A DNA stretch of 64,000 nt from an uncultured Opitutia bacterium. GTDB lineage: Bacteria > Verrucomicrobiota > Verrucomicrobiia > Opitutales > Opitutaceae. Positions 19,800 through 28,519 of this stretch are shown in pieces (position 1 is the first letter of the stretch; each line of letters begins with the position of its first letter). Location: contig CAIRTK010000064.1 in the NCBI GenBank assembly GCA_903881475.1, forward strand, positions 62,001 through 126,000, written 5' to 3'. The notes under the pieces were generated by a model. It did no database searches and had not been told where the DNA came from. It worked only from the letters and a program-made list of their open reading frames with translations. The position numbers and the translations under genes are program-made.

Positions 19800-22241
19800 G
19801 TGCCTGCAAACCCCTTCGTCAACTCCGCCTCGTGGATTTGGTCCGCCGAGGGATCCCATTCCGCGCCGCCGCCCGAGGCGTCCACGCCCTCGCACTATCA
19901 GGTGCGCTATTTCCGTCGCACCTTTGACGTCGCCGATCCCGCGGCCGCGGTACTGACCGTGCATGTGTCGGGCGACAGCCGCTATCTGTTTTACTGCAAT
20001 GGCACGCTGATCGGCCGCGGCCCGGCGAAGGGGGATGTGAATCATCATTTCTACGAGACCTTCGACCTCGCGCCGCACCTGCGCCGCGGCCGCAACGTCC
20101 TCGCGGCCCTGGTGCTCGACATGTCCCGGGTCGCGCACCGGCCCGCGCTGCTCGGCCCGCCGTGCTCCGTGATGACGTACACGGGCGGGTTTGTCCTCGA
20201 GGGCGCGCTCCAGACCTGGTCGGGTGAAACGCTCACGGACCTGCGCACGGATGCGACCTGGAAGGTCGCCGTCGACAAGGCGCACCGGTTCCAGAACGAG
20301 CACACCACGTTCGAGGGCTACCTGGGTTATTTTGAGCACCGCGTCTCGAGCCTGATCCCGGCGGGCTGGAATACGCCCGGGTTTGACGACGCGGCGTGGC
20401 CGGCGGCGCATGTGCTGTTCAAGGCCGAGCTGCTGGAGAACCGCCGCGATCCCGCCAGCCCCTACGGCCTGCTGCCGCGTATGGTGCCGATGCTCGAGGA
20501 AGGGGCGCCGGAGGTGTTCGAGGATGCGTTTCTCGCTGGCGGCGCACCCGTCTCCGCGCCCTGGAAGGCATTGCTGGAGCAGGGCATCGCACTGACCCTG
20601 CCGGCCCATGAAACGGTCACCCTGGTGCTCGACGTGACGGAACTGACCACGGCCTTTCCCCATCTCGAGGTCACGGGCGGCGCGGGCAGCGTGATCCGCC
20701 TGACCTACGCCGAGGCGTTGCGCCTGCCCTGGAGCACGCCGGGGGCGAAGCTGCTGGGCAAGCAGCAGCCGCTCGCGAACCTGGCCTCGCATTTTGCCGA
20801 CGAAAGCAGCGGCTGGACCTTTGACCGCCGCGGCCGGGTCACCGGCTGGGGCGACATCTGGGAGCCGTCGGGCGGAGCGGAGATATTCGAACCGCTGCAC
20901 TGGCGCGCGTTCCGCTACATCGGCCTCGAGCTCAAGGTCGGCGCCGCGCCGCTCACCCTGCGCGCGGTGAAGCACCGGTTCACGGCCTATCCCTACCGCA
21001 TCACCGCCACGTTCAGCTCCTCGGACCCGTCGCTCGACCGGATCTGGCAGGTCGGCCTCCACACGATGCGGATGTGCTCGCACGAGACCTTCGAGGACTG
21101 CCCGCACTATGAGCAGATGCAGTACGCGGGGGACACGATGATCACCTCGAAGCTCGGCATGCTCACCACGGGCGATTACCGGCTGAGCCGCCAGGCGCTG
21201 TATCATTTCGACTGGTCGCGGTTGTCCGACGGCCTCACGCAGGCGCGGTTTCCCTCGCGGCTCGTGCAGATCATCCCGGCCTGGAGCATCCACTGGATCA
21301 CCAACATCAAGGACTACTTCTATTGCACGGGCGACCACGCGACCGTGCGGGACCTGCTGCCCGGGATCCGCGCCGTGCTTGACTGGTACCGCCGCCACAC
21401 GGACGACGACGGCCTGCCGGCCCGGCTGCCGTTCTGGAACATCACCGACTGGTGCCCGTGGTGGCCGCGCGGTGTGGTGCCGGGCGCCGATACCGGCCCG
21501 ACCTGCATCGACTCCGCGCAGTACATCAACGCCCTCGACGAGGCCGCACTGCTCCTCCGTCATTTTGACGGCGTGGCCGAGGCCGAGGCACTTGCGCGCG
21601 AGGCCCAGGACCTGCGCGGCAAGGCGCATGCGCGCTTCTGGTCCGAGACGGAGGGACTTTATTTCGACCGGCCCGGCGGGCCGGAAGTCAGCCAGTACGG
21701 CAACGCCTGGGCGATCGTGGCCGGCCTCGCCGGCGAACGGGAGCGGGCGATCATCCTGCGCCGTTTCCCAAACGACGAGAAACTCGCGCCGGGCTCGTTC
21801 TTCTGGCTGCACACCGGCTTCGCCGCGCTGGCGAAGTGCGGCCGCGCGGACGACATGCCGAAACATCTCGGCCCGTGGCACGAGTCCATCGGCTACGGCC
21901 TCTCGACCTTCGTGGAGGAAAACAGCTACTGGCGCTCGCTGTGCCATGCCTGGAGCGCGCATCCCGTGCTCGAGTTCCAGCAGCGCATCCTCGGGGTCAC
22001 CGCGACGGAGCCCGGCTTTGCCAAGGTCCGGGTCGCGCCGAACCGCTGCGGGCTCACCCACGCCGCCGGCAGCGTGTGCACCCCGCACGGCCTCATCGAG
22101 GTCGCCTGGCGCGTGGCGGACGGAAAATTCCGGCTGAAGGTCGCCGCCCCCGCGGGCGTCGAAGTGACCGTTGCGGCGCCGGGCGGCGCCGTCCGCACCG
22201 TGGCCGGCGGGAAATTCGAGGAGGCGTTCGCCCTCGCATGA
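19800..22241 (+). CDS. Alpha-L-rhamnosidase (GH78)
   Basis: 813 aa if started at GTG 19800, 23 bp after the propeller A stop. The track's longer frame runs into the previous gene. GH78 removes terminal alpha-L-rhamnose by inversion. Early beta domains (YFRRTFDVADPAAAVLTVHV, SRYLFYCNGTLIGRGPAKGD) precede the (alpha/alpha)6 barrel. The family's catalytic stretch is clear near residue 430: FEDCPHYEQMQYAGDT, carrying the Asp, Glu and Asp of the DCPxxE...GD motif. A C-terminal beta domain closes the protein. No signal peptide is visible with this start, so it may work inside the cell on imported oligosaccharides. The stop overlaps the DUF6807 start (ATGA). Confidence 0.9.
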   Translation: MPANPFVNSASWIWSAEGSHSAPPPEASTPSHYQVRYFRRTFDVADPAAAVLTVHVSGDSRYLFYCNGTLIGRGPAKGDVNHHFYETFDLAPHLRRGRNVLAALVLDMSRVAHRPALLGPPCSVMTYTGGFVLEGALQTWSGETLTDLRTDATWKVAVDKAHRFQNEHTTFEGYLGYFEHRVSSLIPAGWNTPGFDDAAWPAAHVLFKAELLENRRDPASPYGLLPRMVPMLEEGAPEVFEDAFLAGGAPVSAPWKALLEQGIALTLPAHETVTLVLDVTELTTAFPHLEVTGGAGSVIRLTYAEALRLPWSTPGAKLLGKQQPLANLASHFADESSGWTFDRRGRVTGWGDIWEPSGGAEIFEPLHWRAFRYIGLELKVGAAPLTLRAVKHRFTAYPYRITATFSSSDPSLDRIWQVGLHTMRMCSHETFEDCPHYEQMQYAGDTMITSKLGMLTTGDYRLSRQALYHFDWSRLSDGLTQARFPSRLVQIIPAWSIHWITNIKDYFYCTGDHATVRDLLPGIRAVLDWYRRHTDDDGLPARLPFWNITDWCPWWPRGVVPGADTGPTCIDSAQYINALDEAALLLRHFDGVAEAEALAREAQDLRGKAHARFWSETEGLYFDRPGGPEVSQYGNAWAIVAGLAGERERAIILRRFPNDEKLAPGSFFWLHTGFAALAKCGRADDMPKHLGPWHESIGYGLSTFVEENSYWRSLCHAWSAHPVLEFQQRILGVTATEPGFAKVRVAPNRCGLTHAAGSVCTPHGLIEVAWRVADGKFRLKVAAPAGVEVTVAAPGGAVRTVAGGKFEEAFALA

Positions 22242-23098
22242 GCACCCTCCGGCTCCAGCACGAGACCGGCCGCGCGGTGACCGTCCTGGCGGACGAGCGC
22301 GTCCTTTGCCGCTATGTGTATGTCTCGGCGGAGGAGCGGAAGGAATCGCCCCGCCCGTATTTCCATCCGGTCAACTCGCTCGCGGGCGACACGCTCACCA
22401 ACTTCCGCCCGAACGACCACCCGTGGCACCACGGGCTCTCGTTCACCCTGACCAATGTCTCCGGCCATAATTTCTGGGGCGGACCCACGTGCCGCCGCGA
22501 GGATGGCTACAAATGGCGCGACGACCACGGGGAGCAGCGCCATGTGGCGTGGACGAAGCTCGCGGCCGAAGGCGCGACTGCCGTGCTGGCGCACACGCTG
22601 GAGTGGCGCACGCCGCAGGAAGTGGTCTTTCACGAGGAGCGTTCGGTGGAGATCGGGCTGGAGGCGGGACGGAAGGCCTGGTCGCTCCGCTGGCGCACCC
22701 GGCTCCGCAATGTCACCGGCCGCGGGCTGGCGCTGGGCAATCCCCATTCGTCGGGCGGCCTGCCCGGCTCGCACTACACCGGGCTGCAATTCCGCGGCGC
22801 CCGGGCCCTGCTCGACGACCATCTTGATCCGACCATCAAAATCACGGCCGACGGCGGACTCGAGGGCGACAAGGCGGTGCATGGCGCGCCGGCCGGCTGG
22901 ATGGAGTGGCATGCGCAATCCGACACGACCCTGAACCGCACGGTCATCCGCTTTGCCAACCAGGGCGGTCCGCTGCACTGGTTTGTCCGCCGCAATTATC
23001 CGCTCGCGGCCTTTCCCGTGCAGTTCGACCAGGACCTCGGCCTGGCCGCGGGGGCCGAACTGGCCGTTGACCACACCTTGACCTTCACCTCGCCATGA
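22238..23098 (+). CDS. DUF6807 (PmoA-like) protein
   Basis: 286 aa, starting with MSTLRLQHETGRAVTVLADE, overlapping the GH78 stop by 4 bp. The block FRPNDHPWHHGLSFTLTNVSGHNFWGG is the hallmark of Pfam DUF6807, once named 'methane oxygenase PmoA' although unrelated to methane oxidation. Members are common in glycan-use loci of Planctomycetes, Verrucomicrobia and Bacteroidetes. Their reaction is not established as far as I know. The His-rich PWHHG motif and predicted beta-rich fold suggest a sugar-active or metal-dependent site. No signal peptide. Confidence 0.8.
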   Translation: MSTLRLQHETGRAVTVLADERVLCRYVYVSAEERKESPRPYFHPVNSLAGDTLTNFRPNDHPWHHGLSFTLTNVSGHNFWGGPTCRREDGYKWRDDHGEQRHVAWTKLAAEGATAVLAHTLEWRTPQEVVFHEERSVEIGLEAGRKAWSLRWRTRLRNVTGRGLALGNPHSSGGLPGSHYTGLQFRGARALLDDHLDPTIKITADGGLEGDKAVHGAPAGWMEWHAQSDTTLNRTVIRFANQGGPLHWFVRRNYPLAAFPVQFDQDLGLAAGAELAVDHTLTFTSP

Positions 23099-24387
23099 CC
23101 ATCAACCGGAAGGAATTTCTCCGCCAGGTGGGCCTCGGCGCCTTCGGCGCGCTCGCCGCCCCCGCGCTGCTTGCCCGCGAAACCGCCATCGCCCCGCCCG
23201 TGGCCCTGCCGGCCTTCGATGGGCAAAAACCCGAGGATTTCTGGCGCGCGGTGCGGGCGCAGTACGCCTCGCTCGATCCCACGCTGGTCTATTTCAACAC
23301 CGGCGGCCTCGGCCCGGCCTCCACTCCCGTGCTCAACGCCTTCACGCGGGTGATGCTGGAGCGGCAGAAGGAATCCGACACCGGCCATGAGCAGTTTGCC
23401 CCCGCCCGCAAGGTCGCAGCGCGCTTCTTCCAGGCGCAGCCCGAGGAAATCTGCCTCACCCGCAACACCACGGAGGGCACCTCGATCGTGGCGTCCGGCC
23501 TGAGGCTGGCAGCGGGCGACGAGGTGATCATTGATTCCCATGCGCACCCGGGCGGCTCGATCCCCTGGTACAACCAGCACAAGATCCGGGGCGTCGTCGT
23601 GAAGGTGTTCGAACCCGATCCTGCGGGCCCCGACGGCAACCTGGAGCGCATCCGCGCCCTGATCACGGCGCGCACGAAGGTGATCCAGATCAGCCATGTG
23701 ACTTCGCCCACGGGCATCATCCTGCCGGCGGCCGCGATCGGCCGGCTGGCGCACGAGCACGGCGCGTGGTTTCACATCGACGGGGCGCAGTCCGGCGGGA
23801 TGTTCCCGTTCGCGGTGCGCGACCTCGGGTGCGACTCCTATGCCACGAGCGGACACAAGTGGCTGGGCGGGCCCCACGAGACGGGCATTTTTTTCATCCG
23901 CCGTGAGCGCCTGGATGACGTCGCGCCCTCCGGGATCGGCGCCTACTCCGGTTCGCTCCCGCACCTGCCGGGCGAGCTCACCTACACGCCGTCGGCCGTC
24001 CGCTACGAATACGGCACGCGGAATGCCGCAAGCGTGGTTGCGCTGGCGGAGGCGCTGAAGTTCCAGGAAGCGATCGGGCGCGAGCGCATTGCCGACCGCG
24101 GCCGCACGCTGGCGGCGCACCTGCGCCGGGGCCTGGAGAAGATTCCCGGCGTGGAAATCCTGACGCCGGCCGAGGCCGGCCTCTCGGGCTCGATCCTCAC
24201 GTTTCACACCCCGAAGCTCGGCTATGAAAAAATGTTCGGCAAACTGTGGAAGGATTACCGCCTGCGCTGCCGGCCGGTGGACGAGCAGGGCCTGGATGCC
24301 GTGCGCGTGTCGCTCCACGTCTTCAATTTTCCCGACGAGTGCGACCACCTGGTCGGCGCCGTCGGCGAAATCCTGAAAAAGACCTGA
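23095..24387 (+). CDS. Class V aminotransferase-fold protein with Tat-like signal
   Basis: 430 aa, starting in an ATGA overlap with DUF6807. The N-terminus MTINRKEFLRQVGLGAFGAL resembles a Tat signal, with one Arg replaced by Lys in the usual RR pair. The PLP fold is clear: TRNTTEGTSIVASGLRL, FHIDGAQSGGMFPF (Asp and Gln contacting PLP) and TSGHKWLGGPHETG with the Schiff-base Lys near residue 260. It is closest by eye to isopenicillin-N-epimerase/cysteine-desulfurase-like proteins. Export of a PLP enzyme is unusual, and its place among glycosidases suggests action on an amino sugar or amino-acid decoration, which is only a guess. Confidence 0.85.
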   Translation: MTINRKEFLRQVGLGAFGALAAPALLARETAIAPPVALPAFDGQKPEDFWRAVRAQYASLDPTLVYFNTGGLGPASTPVLNAFTRVMLERQKESDTGHEQFAPARKVAARFFQAQPEEICLTRNTTEGTSIVASGLRLAAGDEVIIDSHAHPGGSIPWYNQHKIRGVVVKVFEPDPAGPDGNLERIRALITARTKVIQISHVTSPTGIILPAAAIGRLAHEHGAWFHIDGAQSGGMFPFAVRDLGCDSYATSGHKWLGGPHETGIFFIRRERLDDVAPSGIGAYSGSLPHLPGELTYTPSAVRYEYGTRNAASVVALAEALKFQEAIGRERIADRGRTLAAHLRRGLEKIPGVEILTPAEAGLSGSILTFHTPKLGYEKMFGKLWKDYRLRCRPVDEQGLDAVRVSLHVFNFPDECDHLVGAVGEILKKT

Positions 24388-24495
24388 GCATGCGAGCCCG
24401 TTCCGTTTGCCCGGCGGCGAGCCCGCCCTGCCCCGGCGAACGGGCCGGTCCGCGCCGCGCGGATTGATTCAACTTTGCCATCCAACCTCACTCGC

Positions 24496-25521
24496 ATGCC
24501 TACCAGGAATATCACCCTCGCCCTGCTCGGCTGGTGCGCGGCTTTGGCCGTGTCACTGGCGGCGGCCGCCCCGCTGCACGATCTCTATATTTGCGCCTCC
24601 AACAGCCGCGGCACCCGCGTGATCGGCTTCAAGGACACCAGCCTCAACGGGGTTTACCGCCGCGAAGCCGATGGCAGTTTCACGCACCTCGGGCTGAACC
24701 ATCCGATGACACTGTCCGTGACCTTCGACCCGCGCGATGCGCGGCTGTTTTATGTGGCGAGCCTGAGCGGCATCCTGCGCACGCCGGACGGCGGCCAGAC
24801 GTGGCGCGTCGCCACGGATTGGGATGTGACGGAGCCCAAGTCGGTGGTCGTCGATCCCAATGATCCCGACACCGTGTACGCGGGCGTGCCGGACGGTTTC
24901 ATCGTTTCCCGTGACCGGGGTCTCACCTGGGTGCGCGCGGAACGCGGCCTGCCGGAACGCGGCAAGTACACGCAGGTCGTCCAGGTCGACCGGACGCACG
25001 CGGGACGCGTGCTGATCGGCTGCGAGACCGGCATTTATCTCACCGAAGACGGGGCGAAATCCTGGCGGCACGTGTTCACCTGCGCCGCGACCGTCGAGGA
25101 TCTCCAGCAGTCGCCCCATGACCCTTTGTTCTGGCTGGCGGTGACGCAGGCGGACGGCGCGCTCCAATCGCGCGATGGCGGGTTTTCCTGGACGAAGCTC
25201 GCCGGCGTGCCGGCGGAACATGCCCTCTACAACGTGGCCTTTGACGCGCTCAACCCGCAACGCCTCGCCCTCGCGAGCTGGACCTACGGGCTGCTGACGA
25301 GCGAGGACGGCGGACGCACCTGGGTGGAGCGCAACGCCGGGCTGCCGGTGCCGCACCGGGTCTGGCGCACGGCGATCGACCCGGACACGGGCCGGCTCTA
25401 TGCGGCGGTCCTCGATCAGGCGCTCTTCGTCTCCGATGATTTCGGCCGGACCTGGAAAGCCGGCGGCATGGAAGGGTCCCGGATCACGGGTTTCACCTTC
25501 GTGCCCAGGGCCGCCCGCTAA
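24496..25521 (+). CDS. Secreted six-Asp-box beta-propeller protein B
   Basis: 341 aa from ATG 24496; the track's TTG start seven codons upstream is less likely. Signal peptide ALLGWCAALAVSLAAAAP. Six Asp boxes: TPDGGQTW, SRDRGLTW, TEDGAKSW, SRDGGFSW, SEDGGRTW, SDDFGRTW. It aligns with copy C along its length, including GLPERGKYTQVVQVDRTHAG against GLPDRGKYTQTIKVDRAHAG. Exactly 17 bp separate it from toroid B, the same spacing as in pair C. Confidence 0.8.
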   Translation: MPTRNITLALLGWCAALAVSLAAAAPLHDLYICASNSRGTRVIGFKDTSLNGVYRREADGSFTHLGLNHPMTLSVTFDPRDARLFYVASLSGILRTPDGGQTWRVATDWDVTEPKSVVVDPNDPDTVYAGVPDGFIVSRDRGLTWVRAERGLPERGKYTQVVQVDRTHAGRVLIGCETGIYLTEDGAKSWRHVFTCAATVEDLQQSPHDPLFWLAVTQADGALQSRDGGFSWTKLAGVPAEHALYNVAFDALNPQRLALASWTYGLLTSEDGGRTWVERNAGLPVPHRVWRTAIDPDTGRLYAAVLDQALFVSDDFGRTWKAGGMEGSRITGFTFVPRAAR

Positions 25522-25538
25522 CCCGAACCATTTCCGAC

Positions 25539-27449
25539 ATGAAAAAATTCATTTCCCTGCTCGCGCTGGCGGCCCTGCTGGCCGGCCCGACGTTCGCGCA
25601 GCCGGCCTATAGCGGCCCCATGCCCGTGCCACCGTCGGACACGCGGACCGATGCCCTGCGGCGGGCCTACCTGGACCGCGTGAAGGAGGTCCTCGTCTGG
25701 TACTCGGCGACGGCGAAGCCCGACAAACCCGAGACCATCGGCACCGGCCAGATCGTGGCCAAGCTCGCCCTGCACCAGGATGCCGGCCTGGTGTCCCAGC
25801 GCATCATCGAGCTGATGAAGCAGCCGCAGACCGGGGACATGTTCTGGATGTTTCCGTGGGCCGCGATCTCCTTCCTGGGCCGCGATCAGCTCTCCGCCGA
25901 GGCGAAGGCCGCGATCCGCGACGCCTGGCGCACCTATTTTCCCATGCGCGGGGACACCGAGAATCACTGGGCGATGTATTACTCCTCGCTGTTCCTGATG
26001 TCGGAACTTTATCCGGATGACCCGGCGGGCAGCTGGTTTACGGGCAAGAGCTCGGCGGAAAACCGGGCGGAAGCAAAGGGCTACCTGATCCACTGGATGG
26101 ATCTCGCCACGACGATCGGGCAGGGCGAATACAACCCGACCCACTACATCGGCGAATACGCGATCCCGATGCTATACCTCGCGACCTGGTCGAAGGATCC
26201 CGAGATGAAGATCCGCGGTCACATGATGCTCGACTGGCTGATGGCCGAACTGGCGGACAACACGCTGAACGGCGTGCTGCGCGGTCCTAACGCCCGCACC
26301 ACCGAGGAGTCGGTGCTCGAGCGCTGGAACGGGCTGTCCTCCTTCTTCAGCTGGACGATGTTCGGCAACACCCCGCCGCCCGCCGCCTACGGCGGGTTTG
26401 GCATCTTCTTCGCCGGGGCCGCGGAAAACTACCAGCTGCCCGAGGTGATCTACCACATCGCGGTGGACCGCAGCCAGGATTACATTCAGCGCGACCTCAA
26501 GCGCACCCGCCGCCGCTGGCGCTACAGCGACCAGTTCATGCCGCCGGTTTATAAGACCAGTTACATGCGCCGGGACTACGCGGTGGGTTCCTACCAGGGC
26601 GGCCAGTCCGATCCCATCCAGACGCATGTATGGGACGTGACGTGGGCCGTGCCGGATCCGCGCGGGGTGCATAACACCCTGTTTTCGATGCATCCCTATG
26701 CCTCGACCGAGGTGCTGCAGATGTACTTCACGGAGCAGCCCGACGGCTTGATCGACTCGCTCTCGGGCCAGGGGAAACCGTCCTTCGGCGTGCCCGACAA
26801 GATCCTCGGCGCCTCGCCTTATGAGCGCGTTTTCCAGGATCTCGACACGGTGGTCGCGCTCTACGACATCCCGCCCGGCACGTCGTATCCCCGGATCAAC
26901 GGCTTTTTCTCGAAGGACCTGACCCAGATCACCGAGGACAAGTCCGGCTGGATCTTCGTGCAGGGCGGCCACACCTACCTGGCGTACCGGCCGCTCGCGC
27001 CGTTCCATTGGGAGCACCTGCTGGGCTACCGCCAGCTGCCCTCGGCGCATGGCTACAAATGGGAGCGCGTCGACAAGGGCGAGCAGGGCGACAAGCTGCT
27101 CGTTAGTGAACACCTCAAGAACGGCACGATCGTGCAGGCGGCGAGCGCGGATGAGTTCAAGAGCTTCGCGGCGTTCCAGGCCGCGATCAACGCCCTGCCG
27201 CTGGAGTTCCGGCTCGAACCGGTGCCGGTGGTAAAACTCACCACGCTGCGCGGCAAGCAGGTCACGTTCACCTACGGCCAGGCGCCGGTCGTGGACGGCG
27301 CGCCGCTTGATTACACGAAATGGAAGCTGTTCGAGGGCCTTTACCTCAATGCCGAGAAAGGTTCGCGCCGGCTGACGATCACGCACGGCCAGCTGAAGCG
27401 TGTGCTCGATTTCAACACGCTCACCATCACCGACTCCGTCACGCCCTGA
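25539..27449 (+). CDS. Secreted alpha/alpha-toroid protein B (candidate polysaccharide lyase)
   Basis: 636 aa, signal peptide FISLLALAALLAGPTFAQ. Paralogue of A and C. The helical first part contains RGDTENHWAMYYSSLFLMSE near residue 140 and GQGEYNPTHYIGEYAIPM near 196. A linker with RTRRRWRYSDQFMPPVYKTS precedes a beta-rich second half with DPIQTHVWDVTW near 360 and NTLFSMHPY. The Asn-His pair, a Tyr about 55 residues later and a His about 220 residues later match the order and rough spacing of the catalytic residues of PL17-type alginate lyases (Asn, His, Tyr, His). This is pattern matching by eye, and no substrate is known. Confidence 0.6.
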   Translation: MKKFISLLALAALLAGPTFAQPAYSGPMPVPPSDTRTDALRRAYLDRVKEVLVWYSATAKPDKPETIGTGQIVAKLALHQDAGLVSQRIIELMKQPQTGDMFWMFPWAAISFLGRDQLSAEAKAAIRDAWRTYFPMRGDTENHWAMYYSSLFLMSELYPDDPAGSWFTGKSSAENRAEAKGYLIHWMDLATTIGQGEYNPTHYIGEYAIPMLYLATWSKDPEMKIRGHMMLDWLMAELADNTLNGVLRGPNARTTEESVLERWNGLSSFFSWTMFGNTPPPAAYGGFGIFFAGAAENYQLPEVIYHIAVDRSQDYIQRDLKRTRRRWRYSDQFMPPVYKTSYMRRDYAVGSYQGGQSDPIQTHVWDVTWAVPDPRGVHNTLFSMHPYASTEVLQMYFTEQPDGLIDSLSGQGKPSFGVPDKILGASPYERVFQDLDTVVALYDIPPGTSYPRINGFFSKDLTQITEDKSGWIFVQGGHTYLAYRPLAPFHWEHLLGYRQLPSAHGYKWERVDKGEQGDKLLVSEHLKNGTIVQAASADEFKSFAAFQAAINALPLEFRLEPVPVVKLTTLRGKQVTFTYGQAPVVDGAPLDYTKWKLFEGLYLNAEKGSRRLTITHGQLKRVLDFNTLTITDSVTP

Positions 27450-27455
27450 TCCCTT

Positions 27456-28502
27456 ATGACCCGAACGAACCATTTTTCGCCCGGCTGGGCCGCGGGACTC
27501 CGGCTCTTGGCGCTCCTGGCCCTGCCGGCCGCCGGCCGGCCGCTCGCCGCCGCGGCCCCGGCTGATTTCTATCTCTGTGCCGCGCTGAACAAGGGCTACG
27601 TGACCGGCTCGAAGATCACCACGCTCAGCGGCCTGTTCAGGCGGGACGGGACCGGAGCCTGGCAGCACATCGGCTACAACGACCTCAGCATTGCGGCGGC
27701 CGCGTTTGACCCGCGCGATCCCAAGGTGATTTACACCGCCGCGCTGAACGGCTGCTGGCGCAGCCTCGATGGCGGCAAGACGTGGCGCCAGACCAACGGC
27801 TGGGACATCACCGAGGGCCGCGACGTGGCCGTGGATCCCCATTCCCCCGATCACGTTTACCTGGCCCTGCCCGACGGCGTCGCGGTTTCCGCCGACCGGG
27901 CGCAGACGTGGGTGCGCCGGGAAAACGGCCTGCCGGACCGCGGCAAGTACACGCAGACGATCAAGGTCGACCGCGCGCACGCCGGCCGCGTGCTCGCCGG
28001 CTGCGAGTCTGGAATCTACCTGACGGAGAACGGGGCGAAGTCCTGGCGGCGCGTGCTGCCGACCGCCGCGACAGTGGACGACATCCAGCAGGCGTGGAAC
28101 GATCCCAGGCAATGGGCGGCCGTGACGCAGAGCGACGGTGCCTGGGCCTCGATCGACGGCGGCGTGACGTGGAAGCGGTTCCCCGGCGTGCCCGCGGATC
28201 ACGCCCTCTACAACCTCACGTTCGATCCCACGAACCAGCGTCGCCTCGCCATTGCCAGCTGGCATTACGGCGTGCTCACGACCGAGGACAGCGGCGCGAC
28301 GTGGACCTCCCGCAACGCCGGCCTGCCGGAACCGCACCGCGTGGCGCGCGTGGGCGTCGACCCGGACACCGGCCGGCTGTACGCGAGTGTCGTCAACGAT
28401 TCGCTCTACACGTCCGATGATTTCGGCCGCACCTGGCGGCGCAGCGCCCTCGAGGGCTCGGTCATCAATAATTTCATCACCGTGCCCGGCCCGGCGAAGT
28501 AA
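27456..28502 (+). CDS. Secreted six-Asp-box beta-propeller protein C
   Basis: 348 aa, 6 bp after the stop of toroid B. Signal peptide LRLLALLALPAAGRPLAAAA. Six Asp boxes or degenerate boxes: SLDGGKTW, SADRAQTW, TENGAKSW, SIDGGVTW, TEDSGATW, SDDFGRTW. Nearly co-linear with copy B. Partner of toroid C, which starts 17 bp downstream. Confidence 0.8.
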   Translation: MTRTNHFSPGWAAGLRLLALLALPAAGRPLAAAAPADFYLCAALNKGYVTGSKITTLSGLFRRDGTGAWQHIGYNDLSIAAAAFDPRDPKVIYTAALNGCWRSLDGGKTWRQTNGWDITEGRDVAVDPHSPDHVYLALPDGVAVSADRAQTWVRRENGLPDRGKYTQTIKVDRAHAGRVLAGCESGIYLTENGAKSWRRVLPTAATVDDIQQAWNDPRQWAAVTQSDGAWASIDGGVTWKRFPGVPADHALYNLTFDPTNQRRLAIASWHYGVLTTEDSGATWTSRNAGLPEPHRVARVGVDPDTGRLYASVVNDSLYTSDDFGRTWRRSALEGSVINNFITVPGPAK

Positions 28503-28519
28503 CCGGGCCCTTCTCCGCC

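Noticed and set aside
19737-22088. 783-aa minus-strand ORF, also 26172-28337 (721 aa) and 29153-30511 (452 aa)
   Set aside because: Antisense to GH78 and to the toroid genes, Arg/Val-rich shadow translations.
18766-28502. Propeller proteins as sialidases
   Set aside because: Asp boxes alone do not make a sialidase; I see no convincing Arg triad, FRIP motif or Tyr/Glu pair.
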